Assembly (NCBI RefSeq): GCF_000024005.1
Contig: NC_013132.1
Coordinates: 3,776,001 to 3,840,000 of the forward strand
Length of the DNA stretch: 64,000 nucleotides
Direction of reading: 5' to 3'
Source: Chitinophaga pinensis DSM 2588
GTDB taxonomy: Bacteria > Bacteroidota > Bacteroidia > Chitinophagales > Chitinophagaceae
The notes beneath the pieces were generated by a model. That model was not told where the DNA came from. It was given only the letters and a program-made list of their open reading frames with translations, and ran no database searches. Positions 25,414-33,275 of the stretch are shown one piece after another; position 1 is the stretch's first letter, and each line of letters starts with the position of its first letter. The translations under genes were made by a program, and so were the position numbers.

Positions 25414-26145
25414 ATGAAATTAGACATACTGGCTATCGCTGCACATCCTGATGACGTGGAGCTGGCCTGTGCAGGTACCCTGATGGTACATGCCGCGCAG
25501 GGGATGAAGGTTGGGGTACTGGACCTGACAAAGGGAGAACTCGGCACTCGTGGTACACCTGAAATAAGAGCGGCAGAGGCAGCGGATGCTGCAGTAGTGA
25601 TGGGATTATCGGTGAGAGATAACCTCGGACTGGCAGACGGCTTCTTTCGGAATGATACCGAAGAACAGATCAAACTGATCGCTGCGATCCGCAAATACCA
25701 GCCGGATATTGTGCTGGCCAATGCATTTGAGGACCGTCACCCGGATCATGGAAGAGCAGCCCGTCTGATAGCAGACAGCTGTTTCCTGGCAGGTCTGAGA
25801 CGTATCGAAACATTTGATAATGGCGAACCGCAGGCAGCCTGGAGACCTAAACAGGTATTTCACTTCCTGCAGGACCGTTTTGAGGAGCCCGATTTTGTGA
25901 TAGACGTATCGTCTGTCATAGAGCGTAAAAAAGAGGCGATCAGGGCCTACAGGACCCAGTTCCTGGCTGCGGCAGGTGATAGTGAACCGAAGACCTACAT
26001 TTCTTCTTCCGCGTTCTTTGATGGCGTAATAGCTAGAGACGCTACATTCGGCAAAATGGTTGGGGTATCTTATGCGGAAGGATTCAAAACAGTTAAGATG
26101 TTGGGAATCAGTAGCTTTAGAGATTTAATTAATAATGTAACGTGA
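25414..26145 (+). CDS. bshB1: Bacillithiol biosynthesis deacetylase BshB1
   Basis: 243 residues of the LmbE/PIG-L deacetylase fold. The zinc motif AIAAHPDDVELACAGTL (residues 7-23) and the second metal/catalytic block FEDRHPDHGRAARL are intact, as is the GELGTRGTPEIRAAEA segment diagnostic of BshB1. It removes the acetyl group from N-acetylglucosaminyl-malate, the second step of bacillithiol synthesis. bshA and bshC are not in the window. It is followed by a clear terminator. Confidence 0.92.
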   Translation: MKLDILAIAAHPDDVELACAGTLMVHAAQGMKVGVLDLTKGELGTRGTPEIRAAEAADAAVVMGLSVRDNLGLADGFFRNDTEEQIKLIAAIRKYQPDIVLANAFEDRHPDHGRAARLIADSCFLAGLRRIETFDNGEPQAAWRPKQVFHFLQDRFEEPDFVIDVSSVIERKKEAIRAYRTQFLAAAGDSEPKTYISSSAFFDGVIARDATFGKMVGVSYAEGFKTVKMLGISSFRDLINNVT

Positions 26146-26210
26146 TGTTGTGGATGTTTAACAACATCATTTGCAACTGATTGTGGAGTAAAACGATATT
26201 CATATTATAG

Positions 26211-26240
26211 AAAAGGCTTTCGCGTTGCGGAAGCCTTTTT
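26211..26240 (+). terminator. Terminator of bshB1
   Basis: The arms AAAAGGCTT(T) and (G)AAGCCTTTTT enclose a CGCGTTGCG loop and are followed by T. Confidence 0.75.
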
Positions 26241-27078
26241 GTATGAGGGCCATTTTCATTGATTTCATATGTTAAACAGCGATATTTCGCAGATCTGCCG
26301 GAATGCTTATGAAATGGTATAAGACTGCCTAAAATGCGAAAAGGAACTACCAATTAACCATAATTAGTAATTCCTTCATGGGGAATGAGTTCATCCTTTA
26401 ATAAAGGAGAGCCTATATGCGTTCGCTATGCGGGGCATTTCCCCGCTGATAGCTACTAATGAGTCATTAGTGAACTGGCAGAGGAAAAGTATTGACAATC
26501 AATCGTAAAGCCGCAGTATAACGATGCATTTACCATTGACTGACCAGCATAACAGTGCCTGCTCTCCATGAGGAAAGTCATTCTTACAGGATACGGCACC
26601 ATCTGCGCGTTAACCATTAGATGAACAGGTCTTGTGTAGCATCAAATTCATCATGTTTGCCGAGACCGTTTTTAATTAACGGGATGAGTGCAATTCCAAT
26701 CGTAAAAATCACCAAGAGTACGTTTTTTAGTTTCATAGCCTGTCGTTTAATAATATTCGTTAAAGTTTTGGTACTATATATAACTAAATAACGTGCCAAA
26801 TTGTTCCGTTTGGCTTCACTTTATGTTAAGGTTGTATTAATGGAATAAAATAAAAATTAAAAAACGCCGTAAAGTTAGGAGGAGGGCCATTTTTGACAGC
26901 ATATAGAGAATTTCAATGCCGGGGTATTCAAAATCTATTTGATTAATAATGAGGAGACATGCAATTTTGCACCCGAATAACCGTAAAGGACATATGTAAT
27001 TCATGTGAATATGACACGCGTCCGGAAAGTTGGATATATAAACAGGATATAACGTAAATAATAAATCATATACGCACA
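26241..27078. other. About 840 bp, largely non-coding, before ahpC
   Basis: AT-rich. The only frame I would keep is a 39-codon membrane peptide on the minus strand (26617-26736). A 10-codon frame with a good AAAGGAG site at 26417-26449 overlaps a GCGGGG/CCCCGC hairpin; it is too short to call. Confidence 0.6.
26617..26736 (-). CDS. Small single-helix membrane peptide
   Basis: 39 residues from the second ATG of the frame: a basic start MKLKN, one hydrophobic helix (VLLVIFTIGIALIPLI) and an acidic tail KHDEFDATQDLF. The layout (M-K-x-K, helix, short charged tail) matches the two tiny genes at 48748-49057. Function unknown, with no nearby same-strand gene. A chance frame is possible, but the signal-anchor pattern is clean. 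Confidence 0.45.
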   Translation of the reverse strand: MKLKNVLLVIFTIGIALIPLIKNGLGKHDEFDATQDLFI

Positions 27079-27633
27079 ATGAAGAATGTAACATTATCTT
27101 TAGGAGCAAGCTTTCCTGAGTTCAAGAAGACCGCTGTAGTATCAATCGAGAAAGGTAAAGAGTTCTATGAACTGTCTTCCGAAGAACTGAAGAATTCCGG
27201 CAAATGGTTAGTAATGTTCTGGTGGCCAAAAGACTTTACGTTTGTTTGTCCTACTGAAATCGCTGAATTCAACAAACATTACCAGGATTTCGTTGACCGT
27301 GATGCTATCTTAATTGGTGCTTCTACTGATTCTGAGTTTGTACACGCTGCATGGAGAAGAGACCACGAAGATCTGCGTAACCTGCAGTTCCCGATGCTGG
27401 CCGACACTTCCAAATCTCTGGCTGAAGAGCTGGGTATCCTGGAAGCAAATGAAAAAGTTGCTTACCGTGCTACATTCATCGTTGATCCTCAGGGTATCGT
27501 ACGTTGGGTATCTCTGTATGACCTGAACGTAGGTCGTAGCGTGAAAGAAGTACTGCGTGTACTGGATGCGCTGCAGACAGACGAGCTGTGCCCTTGTAAC
27601 TGGGAAAAAGGCCAGGCTACACTGAACGCATAA
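27079..27633 (+). CDS. ahpC: Peroxiredoxin AhpC (2-Cys)
   Basis: 184 residues. The peroxidatic Cys is in FWWPKDFTFVCPTEIAEF (about residue 56) and the resolving Cys is in DELCPCNWEKG near the C-terminus. It reduces hydrogen peroxide and organic peroxides in the cytoplasm. ahpD follows on the same strand, so recycling is likely through AhpD rather than AhpF. A hairpin lies between the two genes. Confidence 0.92.
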   Translation: MKNVTLSLGASFPEFKKTAVVSIEKGKEFYELSSEELKNSGKWLVMFWWPKDFTFVCPTEIAEFNKHYQDFVDRDAILIGASTDSEFVHAAWRRDHEDLRNLQFPMLADTSKSLAEELGILEANEKVAYRATFIVDPQGIVRWVSLYDLNVGRSVKEVLRVLDALQTDELCPCNWEKGQATLNA

Positions 27634-27643
27634 TCTTTTTTAA

Positions 27644-27690
27644 GGTCCATAGTCTGTATCCGAAAGGATCGTCCGGCTATGGACTTTTTA
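27644..27690 (+). terminator. Hairpin between ahpC and ahpD
   Basis: The arms GGTCCATAG and CTATGGAC(T) carry a nested ATCC/GGAT stem and are followed by TTTTTATTTTTT. It is a terminator by shape; ahpD would then depend on read-through or its own promoter. Confidence 0.7.
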
Positions 27691-27720
27691 TTTTTTACAG
27701 ACATTTGCAAAATAATTATT

Positions 27721-28308
27721 ATGTTCGCAACTTCAAATACTGATACGGCTGTACAGTTGCTGGAAGCAGTAGGGTTAACCGAGGCGCATCTTTCTGATCG
27801 TTTACGTACCCTGGCCAACACTGACGCCCGTTATCTGAAAGATCTTAAAATAAACGTTACCAACTCATTATCTGCCGCTACACTGACCAGAAAGGAGGCA
27901 TACCTCCTGGGTCTGTCAGTTGCAGTAAATGAGAAACACGTAGAGCTGCAGGCCGCATTTGAAAAGCTGGCTACACAGGAAGGTGCTACAGACAAGGAGA
28001 TTGCTGAAATCTACAGCTGTACATCCCTGATGAACGCAAACAACGTGTACTATCGTTTCCGTCATTTCGTAAATAAGGAGTTTTACACTGCTACACCAGC
28101 AGGTATCCGTATGAGCATCATGGCGAATCCGGTTTTAGGTAAAGAGTTTTTCGAACTGGTGAGCCTGGTGGTATCGGCGTTGAACGGCTGTGAGATGTGC
28201 GTGACTTCACACGAAGATGCGTTACTGAAACATGGTACTTCACAACAGCGTGTGTTGGAAGGAGTGAGATTAGGTGCTGTATTGAGAAGCCTGGTAGTAC
28301 TGCTGTAA
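27721..28308 (+). CDS. ahpD: Alkylhydroperoxidase AhpD-family protein
   Basis: 195 residues, all helical. The active-site proton-relay motif is present as NGCEMCVTSHEDALLKHG (about residues 155-172): two Cys in CxxC and a His four residues later. AhpD proteins belong to the carboxymuconolactone decarboxylase fold and donate electrons to AhpC. ATG 27721 was chosen over 27679, whose extra residues would lie in the terminator hairpin. The placement beside ahpC supports the assignment. Confidence 0.88.
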   Translation: MFATSNTDTAVQLLEAVGLTEAHLSDRLRTLANTDARYLKDLKINVTNSLSAATLTRKEAYLLGLSVAVNEKHVELQAAFEKLATQEGATDKEIAEIYSCTSLMNANNVYYRFRHFVNKEFYTATPAGIRMSIMANPVLGKEFFELVSLVVSALNGCEMCVTSHEDALLKHGTSQQRVLEGVRLGAVLRSLVVLL

Positions 28309-28503
28309 GGCAGCAAAGGATCGCATAAATTGGCCCTGTTGTAAAAATAGATCGCTGATTCTGTGCGAATTTCAAAATGTGGATATCTTTATACTTCAGA
28401 AATTCTACCGATGGATTCTGTTGATATTCAGATATTTACGAGAGGTGAATTCTAATTTGGATTTACACATCTCGTAAGTGTTAATAAAATCGGATTACAA
28501 TTA

Positions 28504-28535
28504 TTTGCAAAATCGACAAAAAAGTGCGACTTTTG
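28504..28535 (+). promoter_or_regulatory. Candidate promoter of the rpmB operon
   Basis: TTTG (28504-28507), 20 bases, then GACTTTTG (28528-28535), one mismatch from TANNTTTG. The start codon follows 20 bases later, giving a short leader. Confidence 0.5.
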
Positions 28536-28555
28536 CAATCCAAAATTTTTCTATC

Positions 28556-28792
28556 ATGGCAAGAGTATGTCAGGTGACAGGAAAGAAGCCGATTACGGGT
28601 CACCATGTTTCCTTCTCTAATATTAAGACAAAGAGGAGATTTCTGCCTAACCTGCAGAAAAAGCGTTTTTTCCTGGCGGAAGAAGATCGCTGGATTTCTT
28701 TGAAAGTATCAGCTGATGGTTTAAGAACCATCAACAAGAATGGTTTGTATGCAGTAGTTAAAGACTTGCGTGCAGCTGGAGAGAATATCTAA
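28556..28792 (+). CDS. rpmB: 50S ribosomal protein L28
   Basis: 78 residues: [20 protein letters not shown] is the typical Bacteroidota L28 start and [19 protein letters not shown] the RNA-binding core. It is first in the order rpmB-rpmG-DUF4295-ftsY. ATG 28556 is preferred because longer frames run into the promoter. Confidence 0.96.
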   Translation: MARVCQVTGKKPITGHHVSFSNIKTKRRFLPNLQKKRFFLAEEDRWISLKVSADGLRTINKNGLYAVVKDLRAAGENI

Positions 28793-28824
28793 TTGTTGGC
28801 ATTCAACTTTAATTTGTATACAAA

Positions 28825-29007
28825 ATGGCAAAAAAAGGTAACAGGGTGCAAGTGATATTGGAATGTACAGAGCATAAGACTTCAGGTCAGCCAGGTACTT
28901 CCCGTTATATCAGCACCAAGAATAAGAAGAACACTCCAGAGCGTCTGGAGCTGAAGAAGTACAACCCAATCCTGAGAAAGGTAACTGTACACAAAGAAAT
29001 TAAGTAA
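28825..29007 (+). CDS. rpmG: 50S ribosomal protein L33
   Basis: 60 residues: [20 protein letters not shown] followed by [20 protein letters not shown]. Only one Cys is visible, so this is a zinc-independent (C-minus) form. It lies 32 bases after rpmB. Confidence 0.96.
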   Translation: MAKKGNRVQVILECTEHKTSGQPGTSRYISTKNKKNTPERLELKKYNPILRKVTVHKEIK

Positions 29008-29118
29008 TTGATCGTTAATGTTGAGGGTTAATCGGTAGCATGTTAGTGCATTCGGTCGCGATTAGCAATTAACAGGTAACTTTTGACGATTCACTTTAAC
29101 TTTTAATCTAATAATATT

Positions 29119-29292
29119 ATGGCAAAAGCGGCATCTAAGAACTCGAAAGTAAAAGACGCGAAGGCAGCAGCTGAGTCCAAAGTTTGGACTAAAGTAATCA
29201 GAGCTGTACGTTCTCCTAAAACTGGTGCATACTCTTTCAAAGAGTCTATCGTGCACAAGGATAAAGTTGTGGAGCACATTAACCAGAAGTAA
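29119..29292 (+). CDS. DUF4295 small basic protein
   Basis: 57 residues, highly basic: MAKAASKNSKVKDAKAAAES then VWTKVIRAVRSPKTGAYSFK and a final KVVEHINQK. DUF4295 proteins are found in Bacteroidota directly after rpmG and are thought to be ribosome-associated, by context only. A terminator follows 20 bases later. Confidence 0.9.
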   Translation: MAKAASKNSKVKDAKAAAESKVWTKVIRAVRSPKTGAYSFKESIVHKDKVVEHINQK

Positions 29293-29313
29293 TTCGGCTT
29301 TACCAATTATACT

Positions 29314-29346
29314 ATAAAAGCTGTCCGTTATCAGGACAGCTTTTTG
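29314..29346 (+). terminator. Terminator after the L28-L33-DUF4295 operon
   Basis: The arms AAAAGCTGTCC and GGACAGCTTTTT enclose a GTTATCA loop. ftsY, 185 bases on, therefore probably has its own promoter. Confidence 0.8.
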
Positions 29347-29530
29347 TGTTGGTAATAAGTATGCTAATGCCAGTTATATCTTTTTTCTATATAACTGCCA
29401 CTAAACGCTGAGCCCCAATAGTCAATACGCTACTAGTATGGAGTATTTTCTGTAACTTAACGCCTTAACAATCGACTACCGTCAATACATATCCTATTGA
29501 CGCCGGACTGTCGGTCGCAAAAGAATAACC

Positions 29531-30493
29531 ATGAGTTTTTTCAATAAGCTATTTTCAAGGGAGAAGAAAGAAAGCCTGGACCAGGGATTACAAAAGACGA
29601 AAGATAGTTTTCTTACCAAAATAGGCCGTGCCATTGCGGGTAAAACCACCGTTGATACAGAAGTACTGGACAGCCTGGAAGAAGCACTGGTATCTGCTGA
29701 TGTTGGTGTGGATACAACCGTACAGATCATTGACCGAATAGAAAAACGCGTATCGAAAGATAAGTACCTCGGTACCGCAGAACTGAACAAGATCCTGCAG
29801 GAAGAAATTGCAGGTCTGCTCGTAGATGCTCCGGATAGCGGATTCCGTGACTTTGATGTGCCGGCTGATAAGAAGCCTTATGTCATCATGGTTGTCGGCG
29901 TAAACGGTGTTGGTAAAACGACCACTATCGGTAAACTGGCTTATAACTTCAAGAAAGCGGGTAAGTCTGTATTACTCGGCGCTGCAGATACGTTTAGAGC
30001 CGCAGCGGTTGATCAGCTGACCATCTGGAGTGACCGTGTAGGTGTACCGATCGTAAAACAGCAGATGGGTTCCGATCCGGGAGCTGTTGCCTTCGATACC
30101 GTACAAAGTGGCGCTGCAAAGGGATCTGAAGTGATCATTATCGATACCGCAGGTCGTCTGCACAACAAAGCCCATCTCATGGATGAACTGAGTAAGATCA
30201 AACGTGTGATGAAGAAAGTGATTCCGGATGCGCCGCATGAGGTGCTGCTGGTATTAGATGGTTCTACCGGACAGAATGCGCTGGAACAGGCCCGTCATTT
30301 TACAGCGGCTACCGAAGTAACTGCACTGGCTATTACCAAACTGGATGGTACCGCTAAAGGTGGCGTCGTACTGGCAATCGCTAATCAGTTTAAAATACCG
30401 GTGAAGTATATCGGTATCGGTGAGAAAATGGAGGATCTGCAGGTATTCAGTAAAGAGGAATTCGTAGACTCACTGTTTAGCATAAAAGAGTAA
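29531..30493 (+). CDS. ftsY: Signal recognition particle receptor FtsY
   Basis: 320 residues with a short N-terminal charged region, so no long acidic A domain. N domain to about residue 110, then the GTPase G domain: G1 VVGVNGVGKTTTIGKL, DTFRAAAVDQL, G3 IIIDTAGRLHNK, G4 ITKLDGTAKGG, and the closing KYIGIGEKMEDLQVF. It docks SRP-ribosome complexes at the inner membrane. Confidence 0.96.
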   Translation: MSFFNKLFSREKKESLDQGLQKTKDSFLTKIGRAIAGKTTVDTEVLDSLEEALVSADVGVDTTVQIIDRIEKRVSKDKYLGTAELNKILQEEIAGLLVDAPDSGFRDFDVPADKKPYVIMVVGVNGVGKTTTIGKLAYNFKKAGKSVLLGAADTFRAAAVDQLTIWSDRVGVPIVKQQMGSDPGAVAFDTVQSGAAKGSEVIIIDTAGRLHNKAHLMDELSKIKRVMKKVIPDAPHEVLLVLDGSTGQNALEQARHFTAATEVTALAITKLDGTAKGGVVLAIANQFKIPVKYIGIGEKMEDLQVFSKEEFVDSLFSIKE

Positions 30494-30520
30494 TAAACAC
30501 AGTAAGTGTTTGATGATAAT

Positions 30521-30549
30521 GAAAAGAGACCTTAATGGTCTCTTTTTTT
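30521..30549 (+). terminator. Terminator of ftsY
   Basis: The arms AAAAGAGACC and GGTCTCTTTT are followed by more T, 28 bases after the ftsY stop. Confidence 0.85.
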
Positions 30550-30711
30550 TGTTGGTAGCTGTTGCGTCGACCCATATCTGCTATGCGCAGCGGCATTATT
30601 ATTGCGGTGTTTGCTTTGGCAGATACTACCATCTGCTTTACGCTCAATATCCTTACCCGGCAAAAGGCCGGTGTATCTATTGTTTCACGTACTCATTAAT
30701 GTATCTTCTTT

Positions 30712-31587
30712 ATGCATTTAACCTCCATAGATCGCGTAGAGAGTATTTCAGCTGAAGTATTCCGTAAGAAGTATTTCGAACCACGGAAACCATTAGTGAT
30801 TACCGGCCTGAGTAGAAACTGGCCGGCATATGAGAAATGGACCTGGGATTATTTCAAATCCATCGTAGGGCAACAGACGGTAGGATTATATAATAATGAA
30901 CGTGCAGGGGCCAAAACCCTGGTAAATGGGGCAGATACCTACATCAGCTTTGGAGAATACCTGGATATGGTCAGAAAAGGACCGGTACAACTCCGGATAT
31001 TCCTGTTTAACATCTTCCAGCATGCCCCTGAAATAGTGAAGGATTTCACATGGCCGGATCAGCTGCTATCCGGTTTTCTGAAGAAGTATCCCATGCTCTT
31101 TGTGGGCGGGGCGGGGTCGGTCGCCCATATGCATTACGATATTGATCTCTCTCATATTTTCCATACACAGTTTATCGGACGAAAAAGGGTGTTATTGCTG
31201 GAAAACAGGCAATCTCCGTATATATACCGGATGCCTTTTACGGTGGAGAGTGCCGCCAGCTTTGTGAACTGGCATGATCACCTGGATACCGAGCATTTCC
31301 CGGCACTGGAGAAAGCCCAGGCGTATACAACGGTGCTGGAGCATGGTGATACACTGTTTATGCCAGGTGGTTACTGGCATCATATGGAATATATGGACAG
31401 CGGTTTTGCGATGAGTCTGCGGGCATTGGATGAGACGTTGACGGGAAAGCTGAATGGGTTGTATCATATCGTCGGACTCAGAAGTATGAACAACCTCCTG
31501 ATCAGACTGGCGCCGGAATGGTGGTATCATTACAAAAGAAAAGTGGCCAGAAGACGGGCAGAAAGGGTTTTGGAAGCTGCCGGATGA
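30712..31587 (+). CDS. Cupin-8 (JmjC-like) Fe(II)/2-oxoglutarate oxygenase
   Basis: 291 residues. The fold signature is complete: KYFEPRKPLVITGLSRNWPA at the N-terminus, the metal motif HMHYDIDLSHIFH (H-x-D at about residues 139-143) and the distal His in TLFMPGGYWHHMEYM. The C-terminal 60 residues are basic. Homologues hydroxylate proteins or RNA-related targets. The position between ftsY and rimO suggests, but does not show, a link with translation. Confidence 0.82.
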   Translation: MHLTSIDRVESISAEVFRKKYFEPRKPLVITGLSRNWPAYEKWTWDYFKSIVGQQTVGLYNNERAGAKTLVNGADTYISFGEYLDMVRKGPVQLRIFLFNIFQHAPEIVKDFTWPDQLLSGFLKKYPMLFVGGAGSVAHMHYDIDLSHIFHTQFIGRKRVLLLENRQSPYIYRMPFTVESAASFVNWHDHLDTEHFPALEKAQAYTTVLEHGDTLFMPGGYWHHMEYMDSGFAMSLRALDETLTGKLNGLYHIVGLRSMNNLLIRLAPEWWYHYKRKVARRRAERVLEAAG

Positions 31588-31655
31588 GCCCATAGACTGC
31601 TAATAATAGGAAGAATTCATATATTTCACATCATCAAAATATTGTTTTAACATAC

Positions 31656-31690
31656 AATTCGCAATTGGTAATTGACAATTCACAATTAAG
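31656..31690. repeat. AATTG/CAATT repeat block upstream of rimO
   Basis: Short alternating units (CAATTC, GCAATTGG, TAATTGAC, AATTCAC, AATTAAG) related in style, not in exact sequence, to the AATTAGGAATTA family. It contains the proposed -33 TTG of the rimO promoter. Confidence 0.6.
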
Positions 31691-31701
31691 TATTACCTTT
31701 G
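31672..31701 (+). promoter_or_regulatory. Candidate promoter of rimO
   Basis: TTG (31672-31674), 19 bases, then TACCTTTG (31694-31701): a near-ideal Bacteroidota promoter. It predicts a leader of about 140 bases before the chosen start. Confidence 0.6.
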
Positions 31702-31844
31702 CATTTCTTAGTTAAATAACCCCCACTTAGGCTCATAGTCACATAACAGTAAGTCTCGCTGTTCTCTTCAATTCGTGTCTGGATGTCTTCGTGGCGGTAA
31801 GCAACTGGGTGTCAGGCCCTCTTGCCAGATTAAAATATTCGCGC

Positions 31845-33152
31845 TTGAAGACAAAAACTTTAAAGAAAGATAAGGTTAATATTATTACGCTTGGCTGTTC
31901 CAAGAATATGGTTGATTCTGAAGTGCTCAGCGGTCAGTTACTGGCCAATGAAATCGATGTGGTGCATGAAAGCGCCAAAAAGGATCACAATATCGTTGTT
32001 GTAAATACCTGTGGCTTTATTGATAAGGCCAAGGAGGAATCTATCAACACCATCCTGGAACAGATTGAGTTGAAAAATCGGGGTCGCCTGGAGAAAGTAT
32101 ATGTAACAGGTTGTCTTAGCGAGCGTTATCGCGGAGACCTGGAAAGTGAAATTCCTGGTGTAGATGCCTGGTTTGGTACAATGGAGTTGCCATTGATCCT
32201 GAAAAAGTTCGATGCTGATTATAAGGCAGAGCTGATCGGTGAACGTCTGCTGGCTACTCCTACGCACTATGCTTACCTGAAAATTGCTGAAGGATGTAAC
32301 CGTACCTGCTCATTTTGCGCTATTCCGTTGATGCGCGGTGGTCACGTATCCCGTCCTATCGAGCAACTGGTAGCAGAAGCGGAAAAACTGGTGAATTCAG
32401 GTGTGAAGGAGATCATGCTGATTGCACAGGAACTGACTTATTACGGTCTGGATCTGTACAAGGAGCGTAGACTGGCCGACCTCTTAAGAGCGCTGGCACA
32501 GGTGAAAGGTCTGGAATGGATCCGTCTGCATTATGCTTACCCGCACAAATTCCCGATGGAAGTGCTGGACGTAATGAATGAATTCCCGAATATTTGTAAG
32601 TATATTGATATGCCGTTGCAACACGCGGCCGATAATATGCTCAAATCCATGAAACGTCAGATTACACGCGTTGAAATGGAAGATCTGATTACCGCTATCC
32701 GTGCAAAAGTACCCGGCATCTGTCTGCGTACCACGCTGATCACCGGTTATCCGGGTGAGACGCTGGAAGACGTGGAAGAGACCAAACGCTTCCTTGAGAA
32801 GATGCGCTTGGACAGGGTAGGCGTATTTACGTATAGTCACGAGGAAGGTACCAGTGCTTACGAGCTGGAAGATAATATCCCTGCGGAAGAAAAAGAACGC
32901 AGGGCACAGGATATCATGGAAACGCAACAGGAAATTTCCCTGGAGAAAAACCAGGAAAAAGTTGGCCAGGTATTCCGTGTAATCGTAGACAAAAAAGAAT
33001 CAGGCCGTTACCTGGCTCGCACAGAATTCGATTCTGTGGAAGTAGATAATGAAGTAATCATTAATACCAGCAAACGCCTGAAACCCGGAGAATTTGTTAA
33101 TGTCAGGATCACCAAGGCATATGATTATGACCTGGAAGGGGAACTGGTGTAA
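31845..33152 (+). CDS. rimO: Ribosomal protein S12 methylthiotransferase RimO
   Basis: 435 residues from TTG 31845. N-terminal UPF0004 domain with ITLGCSKNMVDSEVLSGQL and Cys residues in NTCGF and VTGCLSERY (second 4Fe-4S cluster), radical SAM core with EGCNRTCSFCAIPLMRGGH (CxxxCxxC), and a C-terminal TRAM domain (about residues 372-435). It methylthiolates an Asp of ribosomal protein S12. No ATG is available: GTG 31791 and GTG 31809 are the alternatives, but MKTKTLKKDKVNIITL is the likeliest N-terminus. Confidence 0.93.
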   Translation: MKTKTLKKDKVNIITLGCSKNMVDSEVLSGQLLANEIDVVHESAKKDHNIVVVNTCGFIDKAKEESINTILEQIELKNRGRLEKVYVTGCLSERYRGDLESEIPGVDAWFGTMELPLILKKFDADYKAELIGERLLATPTHYAYLKIAEGCNRTCSFCAIPLMRGGHVSRPIEQLVAEAEKLVNSGVKEIMLIAQELTYYGLDLYKERRLADLLRALAQVKGLEWIRLHYAYPHKFPMEVLDVMNEFPNICKYIDMPLQHAADNMLKSMKRQITRVEMEDLITAIRAKVPGICLRTTLITGYPGETLEDVEETKRFLEKMRLDRVGVFTYSHEEGTSAYELEDNIPAEEKERRAQDIMETQQEISLEKNQEKVGQVFRVIVDKKESGRYLARTEFDSVEVDNEVIINTSKRLKPGEFVNVRITKAYDYDLEGELV

Positions 33153-33214
33153 ACAATGATGAGTGTGATCCATTGTGATTGTTGACCGGCACTAAATTTT
33201 ATTTCAAGAGTAAT

Positions 33215-33260
33215 CAGTTTAACAAAACTGAATAGTATACCAAGGCTCCCGACGGAGCCT
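33215..33260 (+). promoter_or_regulatory. Two stem-loops in the helicase leader
   Basis: TCAGTTT-AACA-AAACTGA (33214-33231), then AGGCTCC-CGAC-GGAGCCT (33243-33260), the second ending 15 bases before the ATG. Neither has a T-run, so they are not terminators. Confidence 0.55.
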
Positions 33261-33275
33261 GATCAAAGCAAATCA

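Noticed and set aside
26417..26449. 10-codon frame with a strong AAAGGAG site and a hairpin
   Set aside because: Attractive as a leader peptide, but no gene follows that it could control.
26837..27109. 90-codon minus-strand frame upstream of ahpC
   Set aside because: It overlaps the ahpC start and has an irregular, AT-driven composition.
30510..30755. 81-codon frame after ftsY
   Set aside because: It contains the ftsY terminator and overlaps the next gene; the composition is not protein-like beyond a chance signal-like stretch.
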